64,000 nucleotides of DNA from Plebeiibacterium sediminum (GTDB lineage Bacteria; Bacteroidota; Bacteroidia; Bacteroidales; Marinilabiliaceae). Made by a program: the position numbers and the translations under genes. Positions within the stretch are counted from its first letter, which is position 1. The number at the start of each line of letters is the position of its first letter. The stretch is taken from NCBI RefSeq assembly GCF_026013605.1, contig NZ_JAPDPJ010000014.1:44620-108619 (forward strand), read 5' to 3'. This document shows, in pieces, positions 26,907 to 34,626 of the stretch. The notes beneath the pieces were generated by a model, which saw only the letters and a list, made by a program, of their open reading frames with translations, had not been told where the DNA came from and ran no database searches.

Positions 26907-28328
26907 TCAATTAAGATTAGGTAACATAAATCTAAAAACACTCCCCTTTTGTTCCTCACTTTCAACATGAATAGTTCCTCTATGTAAATCAATAAATTCC
27001 TTACACAACAATAAACCTAATCCTGTTCCCGCCTCATTATTAGTTCCTTTAGAAGATACATTTTTCGATAGTGAAAATAGCTCAGATATCTTATCATTAT
27101 TCATACCAACACCATCATCCTCAACAACAATCTCGGTATATTTTTTATTTACTCTATCTTCAATAGAAGCATTTATAATAATTTTACCATTGGGATATGT
27201 ATATTTAATTGCATTCGAAACAAGATTTCTGATAATTGTTTCCAGCATATTACAATCAGCATAAACCTCTAAATTATTCGGAACTTTATTTATTATATGA
27301 ATGGATTTTTTATCTGCAATTTGCTGCAAAACTTTTATCTCCTTTTCCACAACTGCTTTAGCATTATGTACAACAGGATTATACACTATCGATTTATTTT
27401 GAGCCTGGGCCCAGTTGAGCAGATTTTCCAATAGTTCATGCGTATGTTTAACACTATCATTAATGGCTTCAATACAATGTTGTTTTTCTGCATCATCTAT
27501 ATCTCTATCCAAAACTAATAAATCAGAAATCCCCCATATAGCCCCAATTGGATTCTTTAAATCATGAGCTATAATAGCTAAAAACTTATCCTTGGTGGCA
27601 TTACTCTTATTCAATTCCTCATTCTTTTCCTGAATTTCCTCTTTTATGATTATTGCCTCTGTAGCAGCTCTTTCCAACTCTCTATTAACTTCTAACGTTT
27701 TTTTATATAGCAATTTCGTTTTATCTTGCTCCAGCTTTAACAATTGATTTGATTTAAACAACCTGAACCTTAATTTGTATTGTATTCTGTTTACTGTAAA
27801 TCCAACAAAGGCAATTGGAAAAACATCAGCCAATACAAAAAACTCTTTACTCGAAGGCTTTTTATAAAAAATAAGCAATAAGGAAAATATACATATTGGA
27901 ATAAGATATATAAATACTGTTTTAATCGTGTTTTGCTTATTATCCAGTGATAGAAGAAAAATAACTAATATTACTCCAGTTACGCTGGGTGCTAGTGCAT
28001 CTTCGTGCAAATGTATTAAGCATTTGGCATACATCATCATTTGTACCGCAAAATAAAATAGTATATAGAGACCAACTTTTAACTGATAATATTTTTGCTT
28101 GCTTACTAAATGAATCGTAATCAATACTATAACTAATACAATTGGGATAATTCGTGTTGAAGCCGCTGCTAAGTTATGTCTTACGCTCCAATCTGAATAC
28201 ATATAATAAAAAAGTACACCAAGGCCAATTCCTAATATAAGAGTTAGATTCTTCAGGAAAATTTTGCCAAGGTATTTCTCAAAATCAGATTTTAGTATTC
28301 TAGAGTTTAATATCTCTTCCATATTCAA
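26907..28328 (-). CDS. Membrane sensor histidine kinase
   Basis: A 473-residue kinase. Six hydrophobic helices (about 26-44, 58-76, 83-101, 112-128, 136-154 and 164-180) form an integral membrane sensor without a large external loop. A coiled coil (about 195-245) links to HisKA with His255 (AIIAHDLKNPIG). The HATPase domain is complete (NLVSNAIKYT, DDGVGM, AGTGLGL). The intramembrane sensor type often reads membrane state or a small hydrophobic ligand. No response regulator gene is adjacent. Confidence 0.9.
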   Translation of the reverse strand: MNMEEILNSRILKSDFEKYLGKIFLKNLTLILGIGLGVLFYYMYSDWSVRHNLAAASTRIIPIVLVIVLITIHLVSKQKYYQLKVGLYILFYFAVQMMMYAKCLIHLHEDALAPSVTGVILVIFLLSLDNKQNTIKTVFIYLIPICIFSLLLIFYKKPSSKEFFVLADVFPIAFVGFTVNRIQYKLRFRLFKSNQLLKLEQDKTKLLYKKTLEVNRELERAATEAIIIKEEIQEKNEELNKSNATKDKFLAIIAHDLKNPIGAIWGISDLLVLDRDIDDAEKQHCIEAINDSVKHTHELLENLLNWAQAQNKSIVYNPVVHNAKAVVEKEIKVLQQIADKKSIHIINKVPNNLEVYADCNMLETIIRNLVSNAIKYTYPNGKIIINASIEDRVNKKYTEIVVEDDGVGMNNDKISELFSLSKNVSSKGTNNEAGTGLGLLLCKEFIDLHRGTIHVESEEQKGSVFRFMLPNLN

Positions 28329-28654
28329 AAAATATCTACTTTATATCCATTATATCAATTTAACATATGAGTTTATTGATATAACAGAATACGAAATCAA
28401 CATTGTAAGTGTTTTATACAGATAAAAAAGATAGAAGTAGGTTCTTAAACAAAAGTAAAAAATAATATCATTATAAGCAGATAATACCCTGTACATTATA
28501 CCTCAAACATAATATTCTACTAAAATAATTTAGAGTTTATTGCGTAGTTTCGAAACAAATAATACAAACTGGGAAAAACAAAAAATGCTTTCTATATACA
28601 GAAAGCATTACCGGGGAATGAAACCATCCCCCATTTTTCTTAAAAAGGCATGGA
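28329..28654. other. Intergenic region of 326 bp
   Basis: Between the membrane kinase start and the end of the Nif11-like gene, both on the minus strand. It contains the terminator at 28584-28609 and otherwise no gene or known motif that I could see. Confidence 0.6.
28584..28609 (-). terminator. Terminator of the Nif11-like gene
   Basis: Perfect 10-bp arms AATGCTTTCT and AGAAAGCATT around a 6-nt loop. On the minus strand the hairpin is followed by TTTTGTTTTT. Confidence 0.78.
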
Positions 28655-28921
28655 CTAATACCAAATAGTTCTTTTAGGAGGGTTTCCAAAAGACTCAAAT
28701 TGATCTCCATTACTGTTTACTACTTTCATCAGTTCTTCAACTGTAAAATCGTAACCATCTTCAATTGCACGTTTAACAAACTCTTCTTTAGTGTTTGCTG
28801 CATTGTACTTAGCGCGAAATGCTTCATCTGCGCCTCCCTTTTCTAATAAGGCTTCTACACTTTCTAATGACATAACTTTACTATTTAAAATTTCTGGTGT
28901 TAAAATAGTTATTTTTTGCAT
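28655..28921 (-). CDS. Nif11-like leader-peptide family protein
   Basis: An 88-residue protein. Residues 17-68 match the Nif11 pattern: MSLESVEALLEK, an acidic-helix region, then KEEFVKRAIEDGYDFTVEEL. The canonical start could be Met17 (28873), giving 72 residues that begin MSLESV as Nif11 proteins usually do; the upstream ATG adds a 16-residue lead (MQKITIL...). The short C-terminus FGNPPKRTIWY could be a core peptide. Nif11-type leaders precede ribosomally made, modified peptides in other phyla, but here no modifying enzyme, protease or exporter is adjacent. A dedicated terminator follows. Confidence 0.65.
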   Translation of the reverse strand: MQKITILTPEILNSKVMSLESVEALLEKGGADEAFRAKYNAANTKEEFVKRAIEDGYDFTVEELMKVVNSNGDQFESFGNPPKRTIWY

Positions 28922-29083
28922 ATGCCATGCAATATTTAACCAATCAAGCTATATTTTTTATGTTTTTTTTGCTTTTACCCTTCTTTTTGATGTTACTCAA
29001 TGTTATTTTAGGTAATATTAAAATTTCAGACCCCTATTTTAGATAATTCAACGACATAAAAAATCATCCTTACCAAAACAAAA

Positions 29084-29112
29084 AATCCTGCTGGAAATAT
29101 ACCAACAGGATT
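29084..29112 (-). terminator. Terminator of the YeaQ-like gene
   Basis: Arms AATCCTGCTGG and CCAACAGGATT (one mismatch) around a 7-nt loop. On the minus strand a TTTTTTGTTTT tail follows. Confidence 0.75.
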
Positions 29113-29146
29113 CTAGTATTTTATTCTTACCTATTACTCTATAATT

Positions 29147-29407
29147 TCATTCAGAGTAAAACTTTTCAAAAGCCCGGTACCATGTCAATATAAACGAAGA
29201 AGCGCCGACTGCTAAAACAACAATCATAAAACGCATACCATCTACTTGTCCAAATCCTAAATAAGAAGCAATGGCACCACCAGCAATAGCACCTATAAGA
29301 CCTAAAAATATGGTAATATGAATATGACGTCGATTAACATAAGGCTCAATCAACAATGTTAATACACTAACAACCAAACCTATCAAAATCCAAAGTAGAA
29401 TTCCCAT
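29147..29407 (-). CDS. YeaQ/YmgE-type small membrane protein
   Basis: An 86-residue protein with three hydrophobic segments (about 3-19, 34-50 and 60-77). The MGILLWILIGLVVSVLT start, the GLIGAIAGGAIASYLGFG centre and general length match the YeaQ/YmgE (transglycosylase-associated) stress-membrane family. The function is poorly known; members are often induced by osmotic or general stress. It has its own strong Shine-Dalgarno (29413-29418), unusual for this genome, and its own terminator. Confidence 0.8.
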   Translation of the reverse strand: MGILLWILIGLVVSVLTLLIEPYVNRRHIHITIFLGLIGAIAGGAIASYLGFGQVDGMRFMIVVLAVGASSFILTWYRAFEKFYSE

Positions 29408-29412
29408 ATCAA

Positions 29413-29418
29413 CCTCCT
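29413..29418 (-). promoter_or_regulatory. Canonical Shine-Dalgarno AGGAGG
   Basis: AGGAGG lies 5 nt before the ATG of the YeaQ-like gene. Other starts in the window lack such a site, as is normal in Bacteroidota. Confidence 0.6.
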
Positions 29419-29588
29419 CTCTTTACTAATAATCTTTGTAAGGTTGATGAATACAAACTATCAGCCCCACAAATTAAGGCTTCACCTTATACAAATATAC
29501 TAGCGAAAAGGTTAAATATCAATAAAATAAAACCTAAATTACATTGAAAAAAGAGAGAATTATCCTACTAATAATAATACATTTATAT

Positions 29589-30071
29589 TTACTCTTCCTC
29601 GTCAAAATTAACATCCATAGCAATTAATGGAGAAGCATCCACTTGCTCAATATCTAAAAGACTTATTAGGGTATTTAAACTATCCTCCACTTCCTGAAGC
29701 TTTTTATCATCTAACTTATTTAGTTTAGCAGTTAATTGCTCATGCAATAGTGAAGGAATTGAATTTAAAAGTTTATCTCCTGATGAAGTTAAGGTAATAT
29801 TTACAACACGCTTATCTCCTTGTTTGGGTAATCGAGCCAACAATCCTTTTGTTTCTAATCTATTAATAATACCACTTACCGTACTAGAATTCAAATTTAA
29901 AAGATTTCGAATTTCACCCTGAGTTAGTTGATAATTAGGGGCATCTCTTAAAAATCCAAGACACAAAACCTGAGGAATACTAACTCCATATTCCTTTTGT
30001 ATTTTTTTTGATTCAATATCGACCGAGCGTACTATCTTTCGGATTTTTATGAGAATTTCCTTTGTATCCAT
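29589..30071 (-). CDS. MarR-family transcriptional regulator
   Basis: A 160-residue winged-helix regulator. The typical MarR core is present: LTQGEIRNLLNLNSSTVSGIINRLETKGLLARLPKQGDKRVVNITLT, with recognition helix near 70-82 and the wing DKRV. Such dimers repress a nearby operon and release DNA on binding a small acid or phenolic ligand. The C-terminus is acidic (NFDEEE). It has a clear own promoter (30090-30120). Possible targets are the ablA-ablB operon or itself. Confidence 0.9.
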   Translation of the reverse strand: MDTKEILIKIRKIVRSVDIESKKIQKEYGVSIPQVLCLGFLRDAPNYQLTQGEIRNLLNLNSSTVSGIINRLETKGLLARLPKQGDKRVVNITLTSSGDKLLNSIPSLLHEQLTAKLNKLDDKKLQEVEDSLNTLISLLDIEQVDASPLIAMDVNFDEEE

Positions 30072-30089
30072 GCGTTGTTAATTACGGAA

Positions 30090-30120
30090 CAAAAATAAGT
30101 GGTATTTTAAAATGTCCAAA
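30090..30120 (-). promoter_or_regulatory. Promoter of the marR-type gene
   Basis: TTTG (30117-30120 on the plus map) and TATTTTTG (30090-30097) are separated by 19 bp, an exact match to the Bacteroidota TTTG-N19-TAnnTTTG layout. The leader is only about 12 nt. Confidence 0.6.
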
Positions 30121-30204
30121 ATTACAAAGAAAAGATATTTATATTTTTCCAATCTTTTCAATGCAAACAAATTCAATACTGTAAAATATTAGCTTTTACA
30201 TTTC

Positions 30205-30447
30205 CTAATTCTGTTCTTCAACAGCTAACTGTAATTGATAAGATTTTTTACAATGTTCTATAATACCTTTGGATATCAATGAAAATATAATTTGTTGTCC
30301 TTTCGTATAGGATAAATGCAAATCTTTAATGATATGTCCATACAAATACTGTCCTTTCTCTTCTAACAGCTCAATAACTTTTTCTTCTTCTGTATTAATA
30401 GTTCTGATGTCTTTTTCTAATTTTTCTGTACTATTTTTTCTACTCAT
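30205..30447 (-). CDS. Small winged-helix-like protein in the abl operon
   Basis: An 80-residue protein. The central part (EEKVIELLEEKGQYLYGHI...LSYTKGQQIIFSLISKGIIEH) has the spacing of a small winged helix. It could be a DNA-binding or protein-binding module. It follows the Cys protein gene by 11 bp and is the last gene of the ablA-ablB unit. I recognise no family. Confidence 0.55.
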   Translation of the reverse strand: MSRKNSTEKLEKDIRTINTEEEKVIELLEEKGQYLYGHIIKDLHLSYTKGQQIIFSLISKGIIEHCKKSYQLQLAVEEQN

Positions 30448-30458
30448 AAAATTTTAAC

Positions 30459-30659
30459 CTATTTTAATTTATTATTATTTATATTGGACGAAGGTCCTAT
30501 GTTTTCAAACATCAAATACTCTTTGCAATTTTGCCAACCTCTATACCCCCTAATACAAAATACATTTTTATACACAGTAAGCATTCTTTTATTTTCAATA
30601 GTTCTTCCTTGATAAACCTGACAAACATCCTTATGCTTACATATATTTTTATTGGCCAT
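30459..30659 (-). CDS. Small four-Cys protein in the abl operon
   Basis: A 66-residue protein with Cys and His placed as CKHKDVC near the start and FCIRGYRGWQNC in the middle, a likely metal-binding site. The pattern C-x5-C...C-x8-C followed by a Tyr is seen in other small Bacteroidota proteins of unknown role. It begins 2 bp after ablB, so it is co-translated. The function is unknown. Confidence 0.55.
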   Translation of the reverse strand: MANKNICKHKDVCQVYQGRTIENKRMLTVYKNVFCIRGYRGWQNCKEYLMFENIGPSSNINNNKLK

Positions 30660-30661
30660 AA

Positions 30662-31510
30662 TTAAATTTGTTTATAATAAACATTCATACTTTCAATATC
30701 TCCCGATATATTTGTATTCTTGATTAACGTACCCGTATAATTATAATTCATACGTATAAACGTTAAGTTCATGGGTATTGATTTTAAGCGTGCAATTGTA
30801 TAGAGAGTATGAATTCCATTATGTTTCATTTCCTGCTCCATTCTTCTTAACAACGCAGATGCCAATCTATTTCCTGAATATTTTGGATATGTTGCAAAAT
30901 CAGTCATTTCAGCATTTTTATTTTCCAGATCCATTTCTGATGAAGCGATAGCGGCTAATTCACCATTTTTCTCTGCACCAAAGTACCTTACATTTTCACT
31001 CATTGTTTGCAAAACATATTCTTTTTCATGAATTGGAAAGGGATATGTTTCGAATACCTTAGAATAAATATCAGTTATCTTTGAAACATCACTCTGATTT
31101 AGTTCTCTAATAGTAAATTTAGTTGGAGAACTAGTAATTATAGGCTGTTCTTTACTTAAAATAGCTGAAAAAGCACTTAACTTATCCCTTTCTATTTTAA
31201 GCACCCTATCTGAACTTAAAAATTTTGAAACAAAAAATGCATCATCTTGCCCCTTATAAAACTTAGGAATTTGAGCCTCTAAAATAAAACCATTAGCAAA
31301 AAATACAGGAGCATACTTTTTAGGTATTTTACAAATAATTTTCGAATACCATTCTTCTTTTACTATTTGATGCATTAAAGTAAAAACCTGAGGTATATCC
31401 CTGGAATCCAACTTCATCAAATAGATTCGATTATTTAATTTCCCATGCTGAATACATGTTCCATTTGCAATAGTTTCTATTTTATCACTTATAACATTAA
31501 TCACACACAT
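30662..31510 (-). CDS. ablB: Beta-lysine N6-acetyltransferase
   Basis: A 282-residue protein with an AblB-type N-terminal half and a C-terminal GNAT acetyltransferase domain (about 150-280; [15 protein letters not shown], then [18 protein letters not shown] for acetyl-CoA binding). In methanogens and some bacteria AblB acetylates beta-lysine made by AblA, giving N-epsilon-acetyl-beta-lysine, a compatible solute used in salt stress. The start overlaps the ablA stop by 14 nt, so translation is coupled. The pairing with a true lysine 2,3-aminomutase is the main evidence for its substrate. Confidence 0.87.
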   Translation of the reverse strand: MCVINVISDKIETIANGTCIQHGKLNNRIYLMKLDSRDIPQVFTLMHQIVKEEWYSKIICKIPKKYAPVFFANGFILEAQIPKFYKGQDDAFFVSKFLSSDRVLKIERDKLSAFSAILSKEQPIITSSPTKFTIRELNQSDVSKITDIYSKVFETYPFPIHEKEYVLQTMSENVRYFGAEKNGELAAIASSEMDLENKNAEMTDFATYPKYSGNRLASALLRRMEQEMKHNGIHTLYTIARLKSIPMNLTFIRMNYNYTGTLIKNTNISGDIESMNVYYKQI

Positions 31511-32816
31511 GATGTTCCCTCCTGGTCAACCTTTCATTATCACCCGGTATTAAAGATATTGTATCACACTCATCTGAAAGTAACTTCTCAATTCCAATCA
31601 CCTCTGATTCATCCTTTTCCGAAATAGCCAATTCCAAATTACAATTACCACAATCTCTATCACACATCTTAGGCTTATAACTATCAGGTTCTTTATATGT
31701 TGTAATTACGCCCTCATAATTTCTCAACACCACCTTATTCGTTGACCAGGAAATTATGTAATTAGGCATTACAGGAATCTTTCCTCCTCCTCCGGGAGCA
31801 TCAATTACATATGTTGGTCGGGCAAAACCACTTGTATGTCCAACGAGACTTTCCATAATTTCTATTCCTTTTCCTATTGGAGTTCTAAAATGAGATAAAC
31901 CTTCTGAAAGATCACATTGATACAGATAATAAGGTCTCACCCTATTCTGAACCAACTTATGAACTAACATTTTCATAATCCTTGGGCAATCATTTACATC
32001 AGCTAATAGCACCGACTGATTCCCTAAAGGAAAACCTCCATCTGCCAGCTTAGCAAGAGCCTCTTTTGATGATGTTGTAATTTCATTAGGATGATTAAAG
32101 TGTGTATTTATCCATAATGGATGATACTTCTTCAACATCGATACCAATTTATCTGTAATTCGATAAGGTAAAACAACAGGCATTCTCGTTCCTATACGAA
32201 CTATTTCTACATGAGGTATACTTGTTATTTTATCTAACAACCATTCCAACTTTTCATCAGAAAGCATTAACGGATCACCTCCAGACAATAAAACATCTCT
32301 AACCTGAGGATTAGAGGCCACATAATCAATACCCTTTTGCAATTGTTCCTTACGAGGAATAAAATCCACATCTCCCACCTTCCTCTTCCTGGTACAATGC
32401 CTGCAGTACATTGAACAAACATTACTTACATGAAACAACACTCTATCTGGATACCTATGCGTAATTCCTTCTACCGGACTATCCTTATCTTCAGACAATG
32501 GGTCTTCTAATTCAAAAGATTTTGTTGTTAATTCCTCTACACAACCAAAAGCTTGCTTAAAAACCGGATCATTTCTAAAATTATCCCTATCAATTAAAGA
32601 AAGATAATACGGTGTAATTGACAATGGAAACTTTTCAAACGTACGTTCCAACTCCTCCCTCTCTTCTTTTCCAAAGCATATTCCTGTAATATGCTCAAAT
32701 TTCTTAATTGTACTTATGGAATTTCTTAATTGCCAACGCCAATCCTTCCAGTTTGATAATTTTGTTTCAATTTCAATTTTACTTGCAATTTCCTTTTGTA
32801 CATTGTTGTAAATCAT
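31497..32816 (-). CDS. ablA: Lysine 2,3-aminomutase
   Basis: A 439-residue radical-SAM enzyme. The iron-sulfur motif CSMYCRHC has Cys134, Cys138 and Cys141, with GGDPLML after it. PLP attaches to Lys346 in PGGGGK. Asp302 (CDLSEG) and Asp339 (YVIDAPGG) correspond to the pair that binds the lysine side-chain amino group, which supports lysine rather than glutamate as substrate. The C-terminal zinc Cys cluster (CDRDCGNC) is present. It converts L-lysine to L-beta-lysine. It heads the ablA-ablB-Cys protein-winged helix operon, from a promoter candidate at 32981-33012. Confidence 0.93.
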   Translation of the reverse strand: MIYNNVQKEIASKIEIETKLSNWKDWRWQLRNSISTIKKFEHITGICFGKEEREELERTFEKFPLSITPYYLSLIDRDNFRNDPVFKQAFGCVEELTTKSFELEDPLSEDKDSPVEGITHRYPDRVLFHVSNVCSMYCRHCTRKRKVGDVDFIPRKEQLQKGIDYVASNPQVRDVLLSGGDPLMLSDEKLEWLLDKITSIPHVEIVRIGTRMPVVLPYRITDKLVSMLKKYHPLWINTHFNHPNEITTSSKEALAKLADGGFPLGNQSVLLADVNDCPRIMKMLVHKLVQNRVRPYYLYQCDLSEGLSHFRTPIGKGIEIMESLVGHTSGFARPTYVIDAPGGGGKIPVMPNYIISWSTNKVVLRNYEGVITTYKEPDSYKPKMCDRDCGNCNLELAISEKDESEVIGIEKLLSDECDTISLIPGDNERLTRREHHVCD

Positions 32817-33342
32817 ACTTTTTCTATGCTTTAATTAAGCGTGAAGTTGTTTATTTAACGGATAATCAATTGGTATGTAAGAAGGGATACCGAAACTTCA
32901 CTTTATCCAATATTTCATACACATTCAGCAATTTTAATATGTACACCAATCATCACCTAAAATATTATTTCCTACACGAACAAATTTAGACAAATTAACC
33001 ATCAAAACCAAAACACTTCGTCTACCTTTAGATCTCACATCCACTACCGTCACTAACAAAACACAACTTTAAACCTTATTTTTCAACACATTACAAAAAC
33101 AACAAAACTCCAACACCCTATCGATACAAAACCATTATTTAAATTCCTTTTACATTATAACATTAGCATAGAACCGCTTAATATAACTATATTCTTAATT
33201 GATTTACATTTGTTCGTATTGACACTATTTGTTTTTAATAATAATTGCAGGTAGCTTTTTTAATAAGAAAAGGATAGGTTAGCATTGAATTTATCCATTA
33301 TTAGCATTTATTTTGCCTAATAAAATATAGAGAATTTATAAA
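32817..33342. other. Intergenic region of 526 bp
   Basis: Divergent spacer between ablA and a small acidic protein gene. It holds the ablA promoter candidate (32981-33012) and a TTATTTTG near 33310, one mismatch from a minus-7 box for the small gene. No other gene is visible. Confidence 0.55.
32981..33012 (-). promoter_or_regulatory. Putative ablA promoter
   Basis: On the minus strand TTTG (33009-33012) is followed by 20 bp and TAAATTTG (32981-32988). The transcript leader would be about 160 nt, long enough for added control. Confidence 0.5.
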
Positions 33343-33579
33343 ATGGAGAATATTAAAATAAATGCATCATCAAATAAAGAAGAAGCAATTGCTGAGTTAT
33401 CGATTTTTTTTGCACCTTATGCAAAGGAATTGCTTAACTCTGGTGCTGATTTTAGTTATATGAATATGTATGCTGACAACTTTCGTGATGAACTACTAAA
33501 TTCAACCAATTTTAACGAAGAGGAAATTTTTGAAATTTTAAATGAGGCATGTGATAAATGTTGGAAATCTCAAATTTAG
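33343..33579 (+). CDS. Small acidic helical protein
   Basis: A 78-residue protein, acidic and mostly helical, with FAPYAKELL, ADFSYMNMYADNFRDELL and NEACDKCW. No membrane helix or signal peptide. It is not recognised. Its start is an ATG with a usual AT-rich upstream region, and its reading frame is clean. It is followed 103 bp later by the amino-sugar kinase gene. Confidence 0.5.
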   Translation: MENIKINASSNKEEAIAELSIFFAPYAKELLNSGADFSYMNMYADNFRDELLNSTNFNEEEIFEILNEACDKCWKSQI

Positions 33580-33682
33580 TGTAAGATTGTTTTTCCTATA
33601 TACAATATCCAGACAATAATACATCATTACAGAATAGAAATTTAGAGCACTATAATCTAATTAAATTTAATCCTGAGATTTA

Positions 33683-34516
33683 ATGATTTTAATAGCAGAT
33701 AGCGGATCTACAAAAACCGAATGGACTATTTTAAATACAAAAACAAACCATTCGCAACAACACACCACACAAGGCATAAATCCTTATTACCAAGATATTA
33801 AAACAATAAAGGATCTACTTAACAAAGAATTTCCTACAGAATCACGTTCTTTTGACTCGATCTATTTTTATGGCGCAGGATGCAATCATAAAACAAAAAA
33901 TAAAATAGTAGAAAGTGCACTTTCTTCAGTTTTTATCTCACCACATATTAATGTTCATAGCGACCTAATGGCAGCAGCTCATTCTGCTTGCGGACATTCG
34001 CAAGGCGTTGTTTGTATTTTGGGAACAGGATCTAATTCTTGCTTTTATGATGGAAATGAAATTACCCAAAATGTTTCTCCTCTTGGATTTATTATTGGTG
34101 ATGAAGGTAGTGGTGCATCGATTGGAAAAACATTTATTGCTGATCTATTAAAGAATCAATTATCTCAATCAACAAAAGAACTATTTTTTAAAGAATACAA
34201 TATTACGGAAGCAGAAATTCTTGATCATATATATAAACAACCTTTTCCAAACAGATATCTGGCACAATTCACAAAATTCATCAATAAACATATTGACATT
34301 AAAGAACTTGAAAACATAATAAACCAGACATTTACTGCATTTATTGAAAGAAATTTATTGCAATACAACGAAATAGAAAAGTACTCAATTCATTTTACCG
34401 GGAGTATTGCATACTATTTTAAGGAACAACTTGAAAATGCACTTAATTCCCATCAGTTAAAATTAGGTACCATAACTAAATCTCCAATGTCAGGATTAAT
34501 AGAATATTACAGCTAA
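33683..34516 (+). CDS. BadF/BcrA-type kinase, N-acetylglucosamine kinase-like
   Basis: A 277-residue ASKHA-fold protein. The phosphate-1 motif is ADSGSTKTEW near the start, phosphate-2 is VVCILGTGSNSCFY, and the hinge GDEGSGASIG follows. This pattern is typical of eukaryote-like GlcNAc kinase and related amino-sugar kinases in Bacteroidota, which phosphorylate GlcNAc from peptidoglycan or chitin turnover. It has no transmembrane helix and no adjacent sugar gene. An alternative is a BadF-type activator ATPase, but those carry a Cys-liganded cluster that is absent here. Confidence 0.8.
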   Translation: MILIADSGSTKTEWTILNTKTNHSQQHTTQGINPYYQDIKTIKDLLNKEFPTESRSFDSIYFYGAGCNHKTKNKIVESALSSVFISPHINVHSDLMAAAHSACGHSQGVVCILGTGSNSCFYDGNEITQNVSPLGFIIGDEGSGASIGKTFIADLLKNQLSQSTKELFFKEYNITEAEILDHIYKQPFPNRYLAQFTKFINKHIDIKELENIINQTFTAFIERNLLQYNEIEKYSIHFTGSIAYYFKEQLENALNSHQLKLGTITKSPMSGLIEYYS

Positions 34517-34562
34517 GATCCGCAAACAGATTCCTTCTATTAAGACAATTCAGCATATAAAA

Positions 34563-34598
34563 ATACCCTGCAGACAAATTTATTGACATACAGGGTAT
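34563..34598 (-). terminator. Possible convergent terminator
   Basis: Arms ATACCCTG and CAGGGTAT around a 20-nt loop, between the amino-sugar kinase and the converging DPP-IV gene. On the minus strand a short T-rich stretch follows. Confidence 0.45.
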
Positions 34599-34626
34599 AA
34601 AACATTTTAACTATTGAAGATTTTGA

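Noticed and set aside
30662..32816. Radical-SAM enzyme near the Nif11-like gene as a RiPP maturase
   Set aside because: The radical-SAM protein has the PLP Lys and two lysine-binding Asp of lysine 2,3-aminomutase and is coupled to ablB. It lies over 2.5 kb away, beyond a MarR gene, so it is not a peptide-modifying enzyme.
32708..32989. 93-residue plus-strand open frame
   Set aside because: It overlaps the start of ablA on the opposite strand, has no recognisable features and looks like an antisense shadow.
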